From Tuctoria greenei (taxonomy: Eukaryota > Streptophyta > Magnoliopsida > Poales > Poaceae): 64,000 bases of DNA. Shown piece after piece: positions 11,768 to 22,586 of the stretch. The translations under genes and the position numbers were made by a program. A model generated the notes under the pieces. The model was not told the DNA's origin. It saw only the letters and a list, made by a program, of their open reading frames with translations, and searched no databases. Position 1 is the first letter of the stretch. Every line of letters begins with the position of its first letter. The stretch is taken from NCBI GenBank assembly GCA_036927565.1, contig JAYESD010000001.1, positions 274,857,560 to 274,921,559 on the forward strand, read 5' to 3'.

Positions 11768-13441
11768 CTAGGACAGCTTGTCTTTCTTCTTCCGCCATTC
11801 CTTCTTTGGTGGCTTGGTGGACTTGGGCCTTCGGGAAGGTCCAGATGATTCCGTCGCCTTTGGATATCGGCATGGTCGAAACGACGGATTCTCCTTGTAG
11901 ATTAATCTTCTCATGAATGCAATGAGTGGGTCCACCTTTGGAGGTGTGACTTTGACCTCTCTGATGTGTTTATCATTCGGCCCATACTTGATTCGAATCA
12001 TGGAGCATTGTTCTAATCTTGGCCAAAAGTTAAACTTTTCCTCGTTGCCATTGATATGGAAGTGGATTTCTCCAACTCCCACATCTATGCGAGCTTTTGC
12101 AGTGCTGAGGAATGGGCGCCCAAGAATGAGTGGAATATCTTTCTCAGTGTCCATGTCTAGCACCACAAAATCCACGGGTATGAAGCAGTTCCGGATCTTC
12201 GCCAGGACGTCTTCAGCAATACCCGCTGAATAACGGATTGAAGAGTCAGCCAGTTGTAGCTTCATTGGTGTTGGAGTCAGTTCTGTGAAGTTCAGCTGTT
12301 CGAACACAACCTTGGGCATCACACTAACACTTGATCCCAGATCACAAAGTGCCTTGTCAAAGTGGTGAGCCCCAATTGAGCATGAAATGGTAGGACATCC
12401 AGGGTCCTTTTTCTTTTCAGGAAGCCTATTGAGGATGGTTGCACTGTAGTCTTCCGTAAGCTTGACGACCTCAGTGGTTGGCAATGGCCAATTGTTGTTC
12501 AATATGTCCTTGAGATAGCGAGAATAAGTGGGTACTTGCATCACATCAATCAAGGGCACATTGATGTGGATCTTTTGGATGATCTCAACAAAACGGTTGA
12601 ATTGCTCATCCACTGTTGGTTTCCTTTGTCTGTGAGGGAATGGCAATAAGTTGGTGTCTTCAAAGTGTGTGGCCATTCTCTCACCAAGTAATTCACTTGG
12701 GACATCCTCTTTCCCAGGCTCAGTTGTCCTCTTTTCTTGGGTGGGATATGGTGGGTCACGCGTGGTCTTTCCTGCTCTCATAACCACTGCATTGACATTC
12801 TCTACTTGGGCTTCTGGCTGCCCCAGAATTTTGTTGTTTTCCAATGGAGGGACAACTGCAGCAAGTTGTGCCAGCTGAGTCTCCAACATCTTGTTGAAGC
12901 TCAGTTGATTCTTGAATGCTGAGGATAGTACTTCAATCTTTGCATTGATATTCTCTAGGGTCTTGTCATTAGCTGACAGCTTCTGGGATAGGGCATCGTT
13001 GATCTTGAGCTGGCTAATGGCAAGTTCTCTCAAGTTGGGCTGATTTCCAGGGTTGCCATTGTTGTTATACCCTCCTTGAAAGAATGGGCATTGTTGACCC
13101 CACCCTTGACCTCCTGAACGATAGCCATAATTGTTGTTGAAATTTCCATTTTTGGTGAGGTATAGGGCATCCTCACGAGTTTCTGGGCAAACATTGCCCA
13201 TATGACCCGTGTTGCCACAAACTTCACACGTGATGTGAGAGTCTAGGGTATAGGCATTGCCAGACACTTCACCACCGGATTGTCCATCAATTTTATTCAT
13301 TAGGAGGTCCAATTTTGCAGCGATCATGTCCACCTCCTTCAAGGTGTACATGCCTCTCTGTCGGGTATGGAGACGCTCATCGTTCCATCCCATGTTGGAC
13401 ACCATCTTCTCAATAAGATCTTTAGCTTTTGGCACCGTCAA
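11768..13441 (-). pseudogene. gag: Element D gag C-terminus and protease (557-codon ORF)
   Basis: This is the longest clean ORF in D. It contains a CX2CX4HX4C knuckle (CEVCGNTGHMGNVC) at about residues 74-87, an Asn/Gly-rich linker, a coiled Gln/Leu region, and an Athila-type protease with ALCDLGSSVSVMP and ILGRPFLSTA. The C-terminal tail is basic. Gag packages RNA and the protease matures the particle. The ORF ends in a stop at 11768 with no RT sequence after it. The upstream gag half lies in another frame (13458-13871), so one indel near 13450 separates them. Confidence 0.85.
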
Positions 13442-13457
13442 TGAGAAGAAGGCTCAT

Positions 13458-14100
13458 TCAGCAGCAGAAATTCTGCCCGTTATAGAAATTCTGAATAAGG
13501 AGCCAGTCATCCATCCCATGGTGGGGACAGGCTAGGATGTACTCCTGAAGCCTTTCCCATGCCTCGGGAATAGATTCCTTGAGCTCTTGCTGAAAGCTGG
13601 AAATCCTTCCACGTAGGGCATTGGTTTTGCCCAACAGGAAGAATTTGGCGAGGAATGTCGTAGAACACTTCTCCCAAGTGTCTACAGCACTTCGGTTCGC
13701 GTAGAACCACTGTTTCGCTCTCCCAAGGAGAGAGAATGGGAACAGTCTCAGACGGACCGCATCTGGAGACACGACCTTGATCTTAAAAGTGCTGCAGATC
13801 TCGAGGAATTGTTGCAGGTGAGCACTTGCATCCTCGTTAGCCTTCCCATAGAAGGGGTTGGCTTGCACCATAGTGATAAGGCCAGTTTCGATCTCGAATT
13901 CACATCTCCCGTGTTAACAGGGGCCCAATAGGCACATTGTTAGCAGGAGGAGCTGAGAACTCACGAAGGGTCTTTTGGGCCATTGGCGTTTGGATTATTG
14001 GTGCAAAAATGCTGGCTTGCTTTGCTGCTCGAATCTTCTGAGGAGTAACAACACGGGGTCGGTCTGTCAGAAGAGATTCAAGATCTTCAAAAAAGTTTTC
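13458..14100 (-). pseudogene. gag: Element D gag N-terminal half
   Basis: The capsid region reads ANPFYGKANEDASAHLQQFL, LFPFSLLGRAKQWF and LIQNFYNG from 13871 down, all typical Athila/retrotrans_gag signatures. Further upstream, in another frame, PENFFEDLESLLTDRPRVV and NVPIGP are readable to about 14100. At least two frameshifts (near 13920 and 13450) disrupt the original ORF. Confidence 0.8.
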
Positions 14101-14233
14101 CGGCAGGCGGAAACCAGATATACACTACCCTGTTTTCACATTTAAAATGGGAAAACAAAGAATGGTTATACTACTAAAATCCTACCCATGGTTCTATCCT
14201 ATTCACTCAGTCATGTTATATATCTATTTGCTT

Positions 14234-14251
14234 TCCCTGGCAACGGCGCCA
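14234..14251 (-). other. Primer binding site of element D
   Basis: The minus strand reads TGGCGCCGTTGCCAGGGA a few bases after the LTR end. This is the Athila/Tat-type site, which I associate with tRNA-Asp. Confidence 0.85.
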
Positions 14252-14411
14252 GAAATGCTTGTTGACGGCTCCTAAGATATACTAACAAATCATCCCCGGC
14301 AACGGTGCCAAAAATGCTTGTTGGTATTACTTACGCACCATTAATTAAACATCTCCAACTGATGTGTCAGAAATGCTTGTTAATTGTTCTATTGGATCAC
14401 AGAGTGAGTTC
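14234..14411 (-). repeat. 59-bp tandem repeats of PBS-like sequence spanning the D PBS and LTR end
   Basis: Three units begin at 14234, 14293 and 14352, exactly 59 bp apart. Each starts with an 18-base PBS-like block (TCCCTGGCAACGGCGCCA, TCCCCGGCAACGGTGCCA, TCTCCAACTGATGTGTCA) followed by (A/G)AAATGCTTGTT. Unit 1 contains the true PBS and the LTR edge; units 2 and 3 are inside the LTR. Units 2 and 3 recur in the other LTR at 6486 and 6545 with the same spacing. Confidence 0.88.
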
Positions 14412-15933
14412 TGCAAGCGCACGGAGGTATCATTGTAGCATTTCTCCTTAAGAGTATTCCCAAGTATGTCACTTATTTGACCCCAAAGGAAGGCAGGGTA
14501 GAGATATAACAATCATTGGAGTGGAAAGGGTAGAAAGGTCTAGGTAAGAATCTAGTAAGGATGGATAAAATAATAGTGGAGGTAGTGTGACACACACAAA
14601 AGCTTTCAAGTCTAAGGGGGGTAAGAGGATCCTAGAGGTTAGTTAAGGTTGAGATTTATGGAGGTACTCCTATTATGATCTATTGTACATATACATAGCC
14701 TAAACTAATTATCCATAAGCTAGATCAATAGTGAATACTTATGCTATGTGGTTCAACACATCGGACACAGGCTTACCCCTAGCAATACTATAGCGACTCC
14801 AGCCAAGAGCCTGTGGCATAGCCGAACGTGGAGGATTACAAAGGACAGATAGGACTGTCACCACCTACTGCCTACCTCTTCAATCCGTGGGTCTACAAGA
14901 CATCCAATGCTACTTAGCTATGCTAGCACCATACTAGCATATTAAGTAATTACCTTAAGAGCCTAGGCACAATCCATCCTAAGGCAATGAATTGAATCAT
15001 CATTGAACCAATGTTGATACATGACATAATTATCCATACTAACCTAGTTATGTTATAACTAACTAGACTATAGTGGGGGTCTATAGGTTCTATGATAATG
15101 AGATATGTTCATGATGAAACAATAATAGAAGCTATACATTCCACATACATGGACTCTACAATCAAACAAGAAATGCTTTGCCCAAGTATATGTATAAGTA
15201 GAGACTAAAGATACTATCTTTGTTATGCATAAAGTCACAAATACAAGAAAGAATACATGAGCCATACCATTCCCAATGTAGGATTGGGAAGAGAGAGACT
15301 CCTTACTCCTTTCCCAATTTGGACTTGGGACTAGAGACTCTCCTCTCTACAACCTAACTCCACTAAGACTATGGATGATAGTGTATACAATAGAGATGAA
15401 GCTCATTTGGTGTGTGTTGAAGTGAGGGGTAGGGGGTCCTATTTATACTAGTGTTGAGGTCGATTCCCGCCACCAAAAGCGCGCGAATCAGTCACCATTG
15501 ACTCCAGGGAGCCGGGAGGAGCCAACACGTGGAGGTTGACCGAGTTTGGTGCAAAGACCAGGTCGGCCGACCTCCTGGTTCGGCCGACCTGATCATTGCA
15601 CCGTTTCTCGTGTGCTTTCTCCAGGTGGCTGCTAGGTGGGTCCCATTGATGTATATGGATGATACACCACTGGATCTCCTTGGATACTTCTGTTTGTGGG
15701 CCATTTGATTCATGGGATGCCACGTGTCATTGCCTGATTGGCTGGGATAATATTTTATAGCATTGGTCCCTCTACATTTCCTCATTTCCTGCATAAAATG
15801 TTGCATACACATATTTCTCCAAGTCCAAGTGGAATTGGGTTAGATAGAAAGGTGATGTGTGCAAGAAATGACCAATCCTTCATATAATTGAGGTAAATTG
15901 ACGGATGGAATTGGTATATAACAGCCGTCAACA
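14260..15933 (-). repeat. Element D 5' LTR
   Basis: This matches 6453-8126 along its full length with TG...CA ends. It carries two adjacent palindromes, GGTCGGCCGACC at 15561-15572 and GGTTCGGCCGACC at 15578-15590. Confidence 0.93.
15440..15447 (-). promoter_or_regulatory. TATA box in element D 5' LTR
   Basis: The minus strand reads TATAAATAGG. This LTR would drive transcription leftward through gag-protease. Confidence 0.6.
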
Positions 15934-15938
15934 CAGAC
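15934..15938. repeat. Target site duplication of element D, right copy (CAGAC)
   Basis: Exact match to 6448-6452. Confidence 0.93.
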
Positions 15939-16586
15939 TAGTCTGGTGTATGCGGACTAGATTGATCAAGTTTGATCAATGATTTCGATCAAAGTACTCT
16001 ATGCAGCAGAAATTGAGTTACAAATAGAGTGTATTGCTTCAATGAAACTATATGTGGCACAAGTTGTCTTTAGTTACAAAGTTTTAACGTAATTTGAACA
16101 AGATTGAGCAAACTCTAGATTACAATGAATAGTAAGAACAAAAACAAGGACACAATGATTTTATCCCGTGGTTCGATTTCACAGAGGATATCTACATCCA
16201 CTTTGAGGAGCCCACGGAGGATTGGGTCTTCACCAACCCTACCCTCGTCGAATCGCCATGGAGGCCGATTCTCTTCCACTAATCACAAAGGGGTAAATAA
16301 CCATGTTCAAGGGGCCTTCTCACAAGTTGAGGGCTCCCCAAGATTTACAAATTGAAAACCCACCAAACACACTCGAAAAGTATGCAATGGAACAGTGAGA
16401 GTGTGTGAGAGAATCAAACCCAAGAGCTCAAGACGTGAAGAACGTGTCTCTCCTTTGATCTATGGTTAATCCTCAAGGATTTGATCTTTCTTGCGTTGGA
16501 TTGTGTGGAGAGACGTGTTTAATGGGCTCTTGGAAGGTGTGATGGCGCAGGGAGTCGAGTGTGTTTGATTAGGGGCCGTACACCTC

Positions 16587-16594
16587 TATTTATA
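16587..16594 (-). promoter_or_regulatory. TATA box in element C 3' LTR
   Basis: The minus strand reads AGTATAAATAGAGG just after the palindrome array, conserved at 44068-44075. Confidence 0.6.
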
Positions 16595-16634
16595 CTAGGG
16601 TTTCCAAAGGTTACTGTTAGGGTTTGCGATGACC

Positions 16635-17110
16635 AAACTAGTCCGTGGTGGACTCCGGACTAGTCTGGTGTGCGGCGTGTGGAAAATCCTAAGTGTCCTG
16701 AATTATCGGACTTGTCTGGGAACTGGCGGACTAGTTCGATTTTTTCTCTGGAGATGTTCGGACTAGTCCGGCGTGGTGAATCCCTTAGTGAGTTGAGGAC
16801 AAGTCTGCACTTGGAGGACTTGTCCGATTTTAGTCACAGAGGTTATCAAACTAGTCCAGATAATATAAGACTAGTCCGATGTCGTGAAACTTTGAGGGGC
16901 TAAGGACTTGTCCGAAGTAGGTGAGTGAGTGTTTCGGACTAGTCTGTGGAATATTGGACTTGTCCGATATTGATTAGAAGGATTATCAGACTAGTCCGAA
17001 CTTTATCAGACTAGTCCATGGCGGACAAGTCTGCACTGGGAGGACTTGTCCGATCCTGGACAGAGAGCATATCGGACTAGTCCGCGAAACATTAGACTAG
17101 TCCGGACCTG
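16635..17110. repeat. Palindrome array, element C 3' LTR
   Basis: About 18 copies of a 12-bp quasi-palindrome, consensus CGGACTAGTCCG or CGGACTTGTCCG/CGGACAAGTCCG, spaced irregularly by about 15-50 bp. The half-sites CGGAC/GTCCG are better kept than the intervals. The array lies upstream of the TATA box in element orientation. Confidence 0.88.
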
Positions 17111-17363
17111 TGTAAACTTGTGCAGTGAGAGTGGTTTCTTTTGCTTGAGCTCTTGGGGTGTGTTTCTCCAACACACTCCATACATAAAGAGTATTCTATT
17201 CACCTCTTGAGCTCTTTTTAACTTGATTCATCACTCTCCTTTCTTTTTGCGCTTACTTCATAAATTCATCAAAACATGCGCTCATCTCAACAATTTGGTT
17301 AGGATCTCATTTGTTTGTCATAAATCAACCAAAACCCACAAGGGATACCTAGATGCACTTTCA

Positions 17364-17378
17364 ATCTCCTCCTTTTTG
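17364..17378 (-). other. Polypurine tract of element C
   Basis: The minus strand reads AAAAAGGAGGAGAT directly before the LTR start TGAAAGTGC. Confidence 0.88.
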
Positions 17379-17842
17379 GTGATTGATTACAACCAATTTT
17401 GATTTCACAATTATGATTAAAAATCCAGATTTTCATAAAGTGTGCACATATTAGCTTGGAACAAATTAAGCAATGAAAACATAAGACATATGTGCACTCT
17501 TTATGGTGGGGTGCAAAACTAAGTGTGTGTAAGCAATATTCGTGATGAGTATGAGATAATTGACATAAACGTATCAACATCAAGCATATATGTCAATTTC
17601 GGAGCAAAGACATAGATTATATCAAAGCACAATCACACACTTCATAACCACGACTGGAAACACATAATAAAAGCATAATGAAAGTTTTACAACCCTAACA
17701 ACAGTCTTACAAAAGCAAAAGATGAAAAAGAACTCTCATCTCTCATCTCCTGCTAGACCTATTGACTCCCTCTCAATATCTCCCCCTTTGGCATCAAGGC
17801 ACCAAAAAGAAGGAGAGGAGGGATTTAGCAATCGTCGTCGAC
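17379..17842 (-). other. Element C 3' untranslated region
   Basis: This is noncoding DNA between the end of the third ORF and the polypurine tract. I see no further feature in it. Confidence 0.65.
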
Positions 17843-18088
17843 TCACTCCTTGCTGTCGGTCCTCTCATCGTCTTCATCTTCAGGCTGCGGGGGAGGAGGA
17901 GGAGCGGATCCACTCGAAGTGCCCCCAACACCAAAATAGGCGAGTTCGGAGGGAGAAAGAGGTGGAAGCTCTGAGAAGTCGGAAGGAGAGTCCTCGGATA
18001 TGACAGGAGACCCAAGAGGCTCAATCTCCAGCTTATAGCATATGGTTTTGACATTTTGCTTTATGTATCTCATATCCTATTTCCTTTC
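17843..18088 (-). pseudogene. Element C third ORF, C-terminal piece
   Basis: Reading leftward from the E insertion, the peptide includes MRYIKQNVKTICYKLEIEPL, an acidic/Ser stretch, and ends PPPPPPQPEDEDDERTDSKE. It joins the N-terminal piece (28619-29933) across the CTTTC duplication, with one stop just past the join. The acidic Pro-rich tail is low complexity. Confidence 0.75.
18084..18088. repeat. Target site duplication of element E, left copy (CTTTC)
   Basis: Exact match to CTTTC at 28619-28623. Confidence 0.93.
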
Positions 18089-18235
18089 TATAACACCCAC
18101 ATTTTCATGCATCATGCCCTACATACATTCATATACATGTTTAACATTAACCCACATAAAGAGGAACGAGTTTAAAATTGATTTGGAGCATTTAAAATTG
18201 AATTGGAACAAAACCGCACTTAAAACGCAGGAAAG

Positions 18236-18560
18236 TGCGGACTAGTCTGATTTTCCTGAGGACTAGTCTGATTTCTCTCTGACTAAAAATAGACTTGTCC
18301 GTTTTTGCTGTGGACTAGTCCGATTTTGCCTTTGGAAACTTTTGGACTTGTCCGATTTTGTGCGGACTAGTCCGATATTCCAAGAATCCTTGAAAAATTG
18401 CTAAGTCCTTGGACTTTTCCGGACTAGTTCGGTGTTCCAGCGGACTTGTCCGATTTCCTCTCCATTTAAAGTCTGACTTGTCCGATTTTTGGCCAGACTT
18501 GTCCGATTTTCTCTCTAGACGACTTCAGACTAGTTCGGTCCTTTCCGGACTTGTCCGATA
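18236..18560. repeat. Palindrome array, element E 5' LTR
   Basis: About 13 copies of the CGGACTAGTCCG / CGGACTTGTCCG motif, often followed by ATTTT. It is the same core motif as in copia element C although the surrounding LTR sequences are unrelated. Confidence 0.87.
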
Positions 18561-18725
18561 TTTCGTGACTCCGAGTTGATCTTTTGTTTTATGACTTGTT
18601 TCTTGGGTTTCACATTAAGTGGGCCTAGGGATGTCGTGCCTAACTCTTTTAGAGCCCATGAGGGACTCAAAACCGGCCTCTACTCATCCCAAACTCAAAA
18701 TCCATCTAACCCTAGCCTCTACCTC

Positions 18726-18733
18726 TATATAAA
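18726..18733 (+). promoter_or_regulatory. TATA box in element E 5' LTR
   Basis: TATATAAA in a C-rich context (CTCTATATAAACAACCCC), conserved in the 3' LTR and in element B. Confidence 0.7.
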
Positions 18734-19439
18734 CAACCCCACCCCTTGGTTTGACATCTATTTGCCACTTTTCCACCCCACCCAAACCCTAGCTCGTGGA
18801 GAGCGACCACCAAGGAGGGAAGAGAAGATCCCAAGCAAGAAGAAGAAGAGGAGGAAACGAAAGAGGATCAAGATCTCCACAAAGTTTCGTTCTTCGTCAC
18901 CAATTCATCTCCATGTTCATCACCAACCCTAGATCATCAAGATCCAAGTGCTACCTCCAAGTTTCTTGATTCATTGGAGTCCTAAACACCTGGTATACCT
19001 TCTATTATCTTTTCCTTACGTGAACTCAACCCCTAATCTCCAAATTTACGTCGATCTAGAAAACCCTAATCTACTGTTCTCGCAGAGTGCGGACTTGTTC
19101 GGTCCCTAGCGGAGTAGTCCGGTCTTCCTGGCTAAATTTTTTTGAATTGATTTTAAAATTTTATCTAATCACATACAAACCTGTATAAACTTGTTTAAAT
19201 ATACTAGAACTAGTTAGTGATCATTAAAAGAAATCAATTAACAAGTTCTACCTTGCATTTGCATTAATCATGCATGTCATGTCATATTGAGTAATATTTG
19301 TGCACTCTTTGATTGTGTTTCTTGTCTTGTATGTTTATTGTGTGGATTAGACGGTTTTGCGCTAGAAAGTGTCACGGAGGATCTACAGCACCAAGAGTTT
19401 GAAGGCTTTGACCCTAATCAACCGCAAGAGCAAGACAAG

Positions 19440-19490
19440 TGTCCTTGAAGCATATTGATCCTGTGTCCTTGAAGCATATTGATCCTGTTT
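19440..19490 (+). repeat. Short tandem duplication unique to the E 5' LTR
   Basis: GTGTCCTTGAAGCATATTG followed by ATCCT occurs twice in a row here and once at the matching place in the 3' LTR (about 27130). Confidence 0.85.
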
Positions 19491-20952
19491 TTCAAATTAA
19501 TGTTTTGTTTGCAAACTGCATGCTTGTGTCAATTTGATGGGAATCCTATGGTAGGAAGTTTACAAGCGTTGTTTGACCACCCTTGTCACCTGGAATATAA
19601 GGTAGAGAGTCGGGAAGGGCTTTTTACCTTTTGCTTCGCTTAATCAACTGGGATGGGAAACAACTATACCACTCAATTTAATTATGCATGGATGAGAGTA
19701 TGGTTAACATGAACTAGTTAAATATGATATGGTAATGGGTGATCTAAGCAAGCCTGGTATGTGGATGTGTTGGACGTATGGTGGTTTGCCTGCTTTAGAT
19801 CTAAGGACCGGTTCATGCGAGAATAAGCCAGGACAATAGTGCCACCACGAGGCCAAGTATGGTTGCGGCGTAGCTGATTAATTAGGGCTTTGCTAGTGCT
19901 TTTTGGACCATTGTGGATGCTTGGGGAAGGGGTAGTCGTATTGGGTTTGTTGATGATTGGTGGGACTACCCTGAGATCCGAATGGCTCAAGAGGGAGCCC
20001 TTGGTTGAAGATGTGCTCTGTAGGAGACATCGCCACCGGTGAAACCTCAGTGGGGTCTAAATAGGCTAGTAATCCCTTTGTAAAGGCTATTTTGTGATCT
20101 CTTGGCCACACACCGACGGAAGTGTGAGACGGTATAACAGAGGTTCTAGTCATCGAAAGGGGATGAAATCACAAACACGTGGGTAAGGTGGTACAAACTC
20201 TGCAGAGTCTATTAAAACTATCATGATAGCCGTGCTCCCGGTTATGAGCACCTGGACAACTTCCATGATTAGAGGGAACTTGGTATTGGGATGGTATTTT
20301 GGATGGGTATGGTTGGTAATTGTTATGGATGGTTATGAATTAAATTCTGGTATTGAATATGGATATTGGTATATGATGATGGATATGGAATATGGATTGG
20401 TGAGATGTTATTAATTATGGTTTATGATGGGATTACTTCACATACATGTAATACATTGCTTTTCCAAACGGCTTTAATGTACTTTTCAGCACTTTGCCAT
20501 TATTATTGTCGTCATTTGAATCACCCACATGTCATACTTTCCACACTTGCTGAGTCCGACATGTACTCACTCTTGCAATCTCCCCCCCCCAACAGTTGCA
20601 GGTCAGGATTGGGAGTTTAATGGCGATAATGCGGAGTTCTAGGCCGTGTCTACCGTCATCTTGCCTGTGGTGTTGATTGGAGCTGCGCTATACCCTATTG
20701 CTTATGCTGCCTAGCTGTTTAGTCTGCTTAATTAGTTTATTTCCACTACATCAGTTGAACTTGTCATAAATATTCATTAGAGCTTGTATTCGAGGATAAT
20801 ATGGTTTGTTTAATAGAATTTGGTTAATTAATCTTGTTCTGTGGTAATTTTATGTATACTCTTTTGTGAATGCACTCGTGTATGTGTGATGAACATCCCG
20901 GGCACACATATGCGTTAGTTTGGTTCATTTTTTGGAACCGGGCGTCACAAAT

Positions 20953-20965
20953 TGGTATCAGAGCC
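20953..20965 (+). other. Primer binding site of element E (initiator Met tRNA type)
   Basis: TGGTATCAGAGCC lies three bases after the LTR end GTCACA. Confidence 0.93.
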
Positions 20966-21218
20966 ACAGGTTGACCGTAGGATGCAGCCTAGATAGAATG
21001 GACACTTTAGAGCACATAGGAGCACTCAGGAATCGATGTATTTTGGTTGGTGTGTTGTTTGCTATATATGGTTTGCTTGTGTGCTTAATAGAGGATTTTG
21101 GGGATGCTTTAGCATTGCCATGTCCACATAGGCTAGTGTAGCTAGCTGTTTAGTTTCATATCCCTTGATGCATATAGTTGGGGACGTTTTCTAATTCTTA
21201 CCTATTGCTTTTCTTCAG

Positions 21219-22586
21219 ATGGTGAGGACTCGCAACCTGAGGGATGCTAATGATGAGGAGGAGAACAATGGAGGACCTCAGAACAACAATGGACAAGGAC
21301 CTACCGAAGGAGCTATTAACATTGAGCAGCTATTGGCTATGCAAAACCAGCTCATGCAGACCATGATACAAACTATGGGACAGCTGCAGGTTGGCAATGT
21401 CAACAATCAGCCCCACATGCCTCCACCGCCACCCCCACCCCCTCATAACCGGTTTGGAGAGTTTATGAGGACTAGGCCACCAACCTTTGCTCAAGCTGCT
21501 GACCCTATGGATGCGGATGATTGGCTCAAGTCTGTGGAGAAAAAGTTAGCTATTGTCCAATGCAATGACCGGGAGAAGGTGCTATTTGCTTCTCATCAAC
21601 TCGTTGGAGCAGCTGCGGATTGGTGGGATGCTTACTGCAATGCTCACGAGAATAAAGAGAGGATTACCTGGGAAGAATTCAAGGAGAGTTTCCGTTCTCA
21701 TTATGTGCCTGAGGGAGTTATGATTTTGAAGAGGCGAGAATTTGAGAACATGAGGCAAGGAAGATCAAGCGTGAGTGCATATCTCAATAAATTCACTCAA
21801 CTCTCAAGGTATGCGGCTGAGGATGTTAGTCGGGACAGCCGGAAACAATACTTGTTCATGAGGGGCTTGAACAATGAAATCTAAGTGCAACTACTCAATT
21901 GTTACTATGCAAATTTTTAGAAGCTTGTGGACAAAGCAATTGTTGTTGAGAACAAGATCCGTGAGATGGAGCAAGACAATAAGAGAAAGGCGCCATACCA
22001 AGGACAAAAACAAGGAAGTAATGTGTGCCCTCGTTTTGCGCCTCCTAATGCACCATACTACAGCTCCTCCACTCCTATACAGCGCCCTGGCTATGCACCG
22101 CGCCCAACTCAGTTTGTGCAGCAGCACCCTGTCATACAAGCACCTAGGCCTCCAATGCCTTATGCACCTCGTGCTAATTTTCTTGGAGCCAATGCTCAAA
22201 ACCAAGCACGTCCCAATAATTCTGGTGGAGTTAAGAAGTGTTATACTTGTGGAGAAGCTGGACACTTTGCGCATCAATGTCCTAAGTCAGGCCTTGGTCA
22301 AGGAAGCAATGCACCAAGGCAAAACCCAAGACCCAATGGAGGACAACCACAAGGGAACCGTGGACAGAAGAATTTTGCTTGTGGCAACGTGAACCATGTC
22401 TCTACGGAGGATGCTCAACAAGCGGATGACGTGGTCATTGGTATGTTTCTCGCCAACTCCAACCCCGCGACTATGTTATTTGATTCTGGAGCATCACATT
22501 CATTCATTGCATCAAAGTATGTTGCCAAGTATAGTTTGCCTATCTCTCGTATGAAGTTTACTCTATTGGTTATGTCTCCTGGATGA
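21219..22586 (+). pseudogene. gag: Element E gag, nucleocapsid and start of protease
   Basis: The start at 21219 reads MVRTRNLRDANDEEENNG. A Pro-rich spacer is followed by the capsid domain (DADDWLKSVEKKLAIVQC, GAAADWWDAY, RREFENMRQGRSSVSAYLNK). Two stops at about 21882 and 21921 interrupt NNEI-VQLLN and NF-KLVDKAIVVE; both fit Gln codons changed by C to T. The frame then continues to a CX2CX4HX4C knuckle (CYTCGEAGHFAHQC, about 22239-22280) and the protease active site LFDSGASHSFIASKY near 22480, ending at 22586 (SPG then stop). Confidence 0.92.

Larger units (their letters stand above)
6453..15933 (-). mobile_element. Element D: non-autonomous Athila-type Ty3/gypsy element
   Basis: LTRs of 1674 bp each (6453-8126 and 14260-15933) start TGTTGACGG and end CCGTCAACA, with a perfect CAGAC duplication. 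In the minus direction a TGGCGCCGTTGCC-type PBS is followed by gag-protease, a spacer, an ORF-1-like gene, noncoding DNA and a GGGGGA-type polypurine tract. There is no RT, RNase H or integrase anywhere between the LTRs, so D must have moved with enzymes from another element. Its LTRs differ by several percent where sampled. Confidence 0.92.
15934..17363 (-). repeat. Element C 3' LTR, main piece with palindrome array
   Basis: This matches the 5' LTR at 43422-44761 plus 57393-57475. It ends at 17363 with the LTR start TGAAAGTGCATC read on the minus strand. Between about 16635 and 17110 it carries about 18 copies of a CGGAC-NN-GTCCG palindrome (centres TA, TT or AA). Confidence 0.92.
18089..20949 (+). 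repeat. Element E 5' LTR
   Basis: It carries a palindrome array at 18236-18560, a TATA box at 18726 and a second pair of motifs at 19088-19125. It is about 21 bp longer than the 3' LTR, mainly because of a tandem duplication near 19440-19490. Confidence 0.95.

Noticed and set aside
16635..17110. CRISPR-like array of repeats and spacers
   Set aside because: Repeats are short, degenerate palindromes at irregular spacing inside a eukaryotic LTR, with no cas genes.
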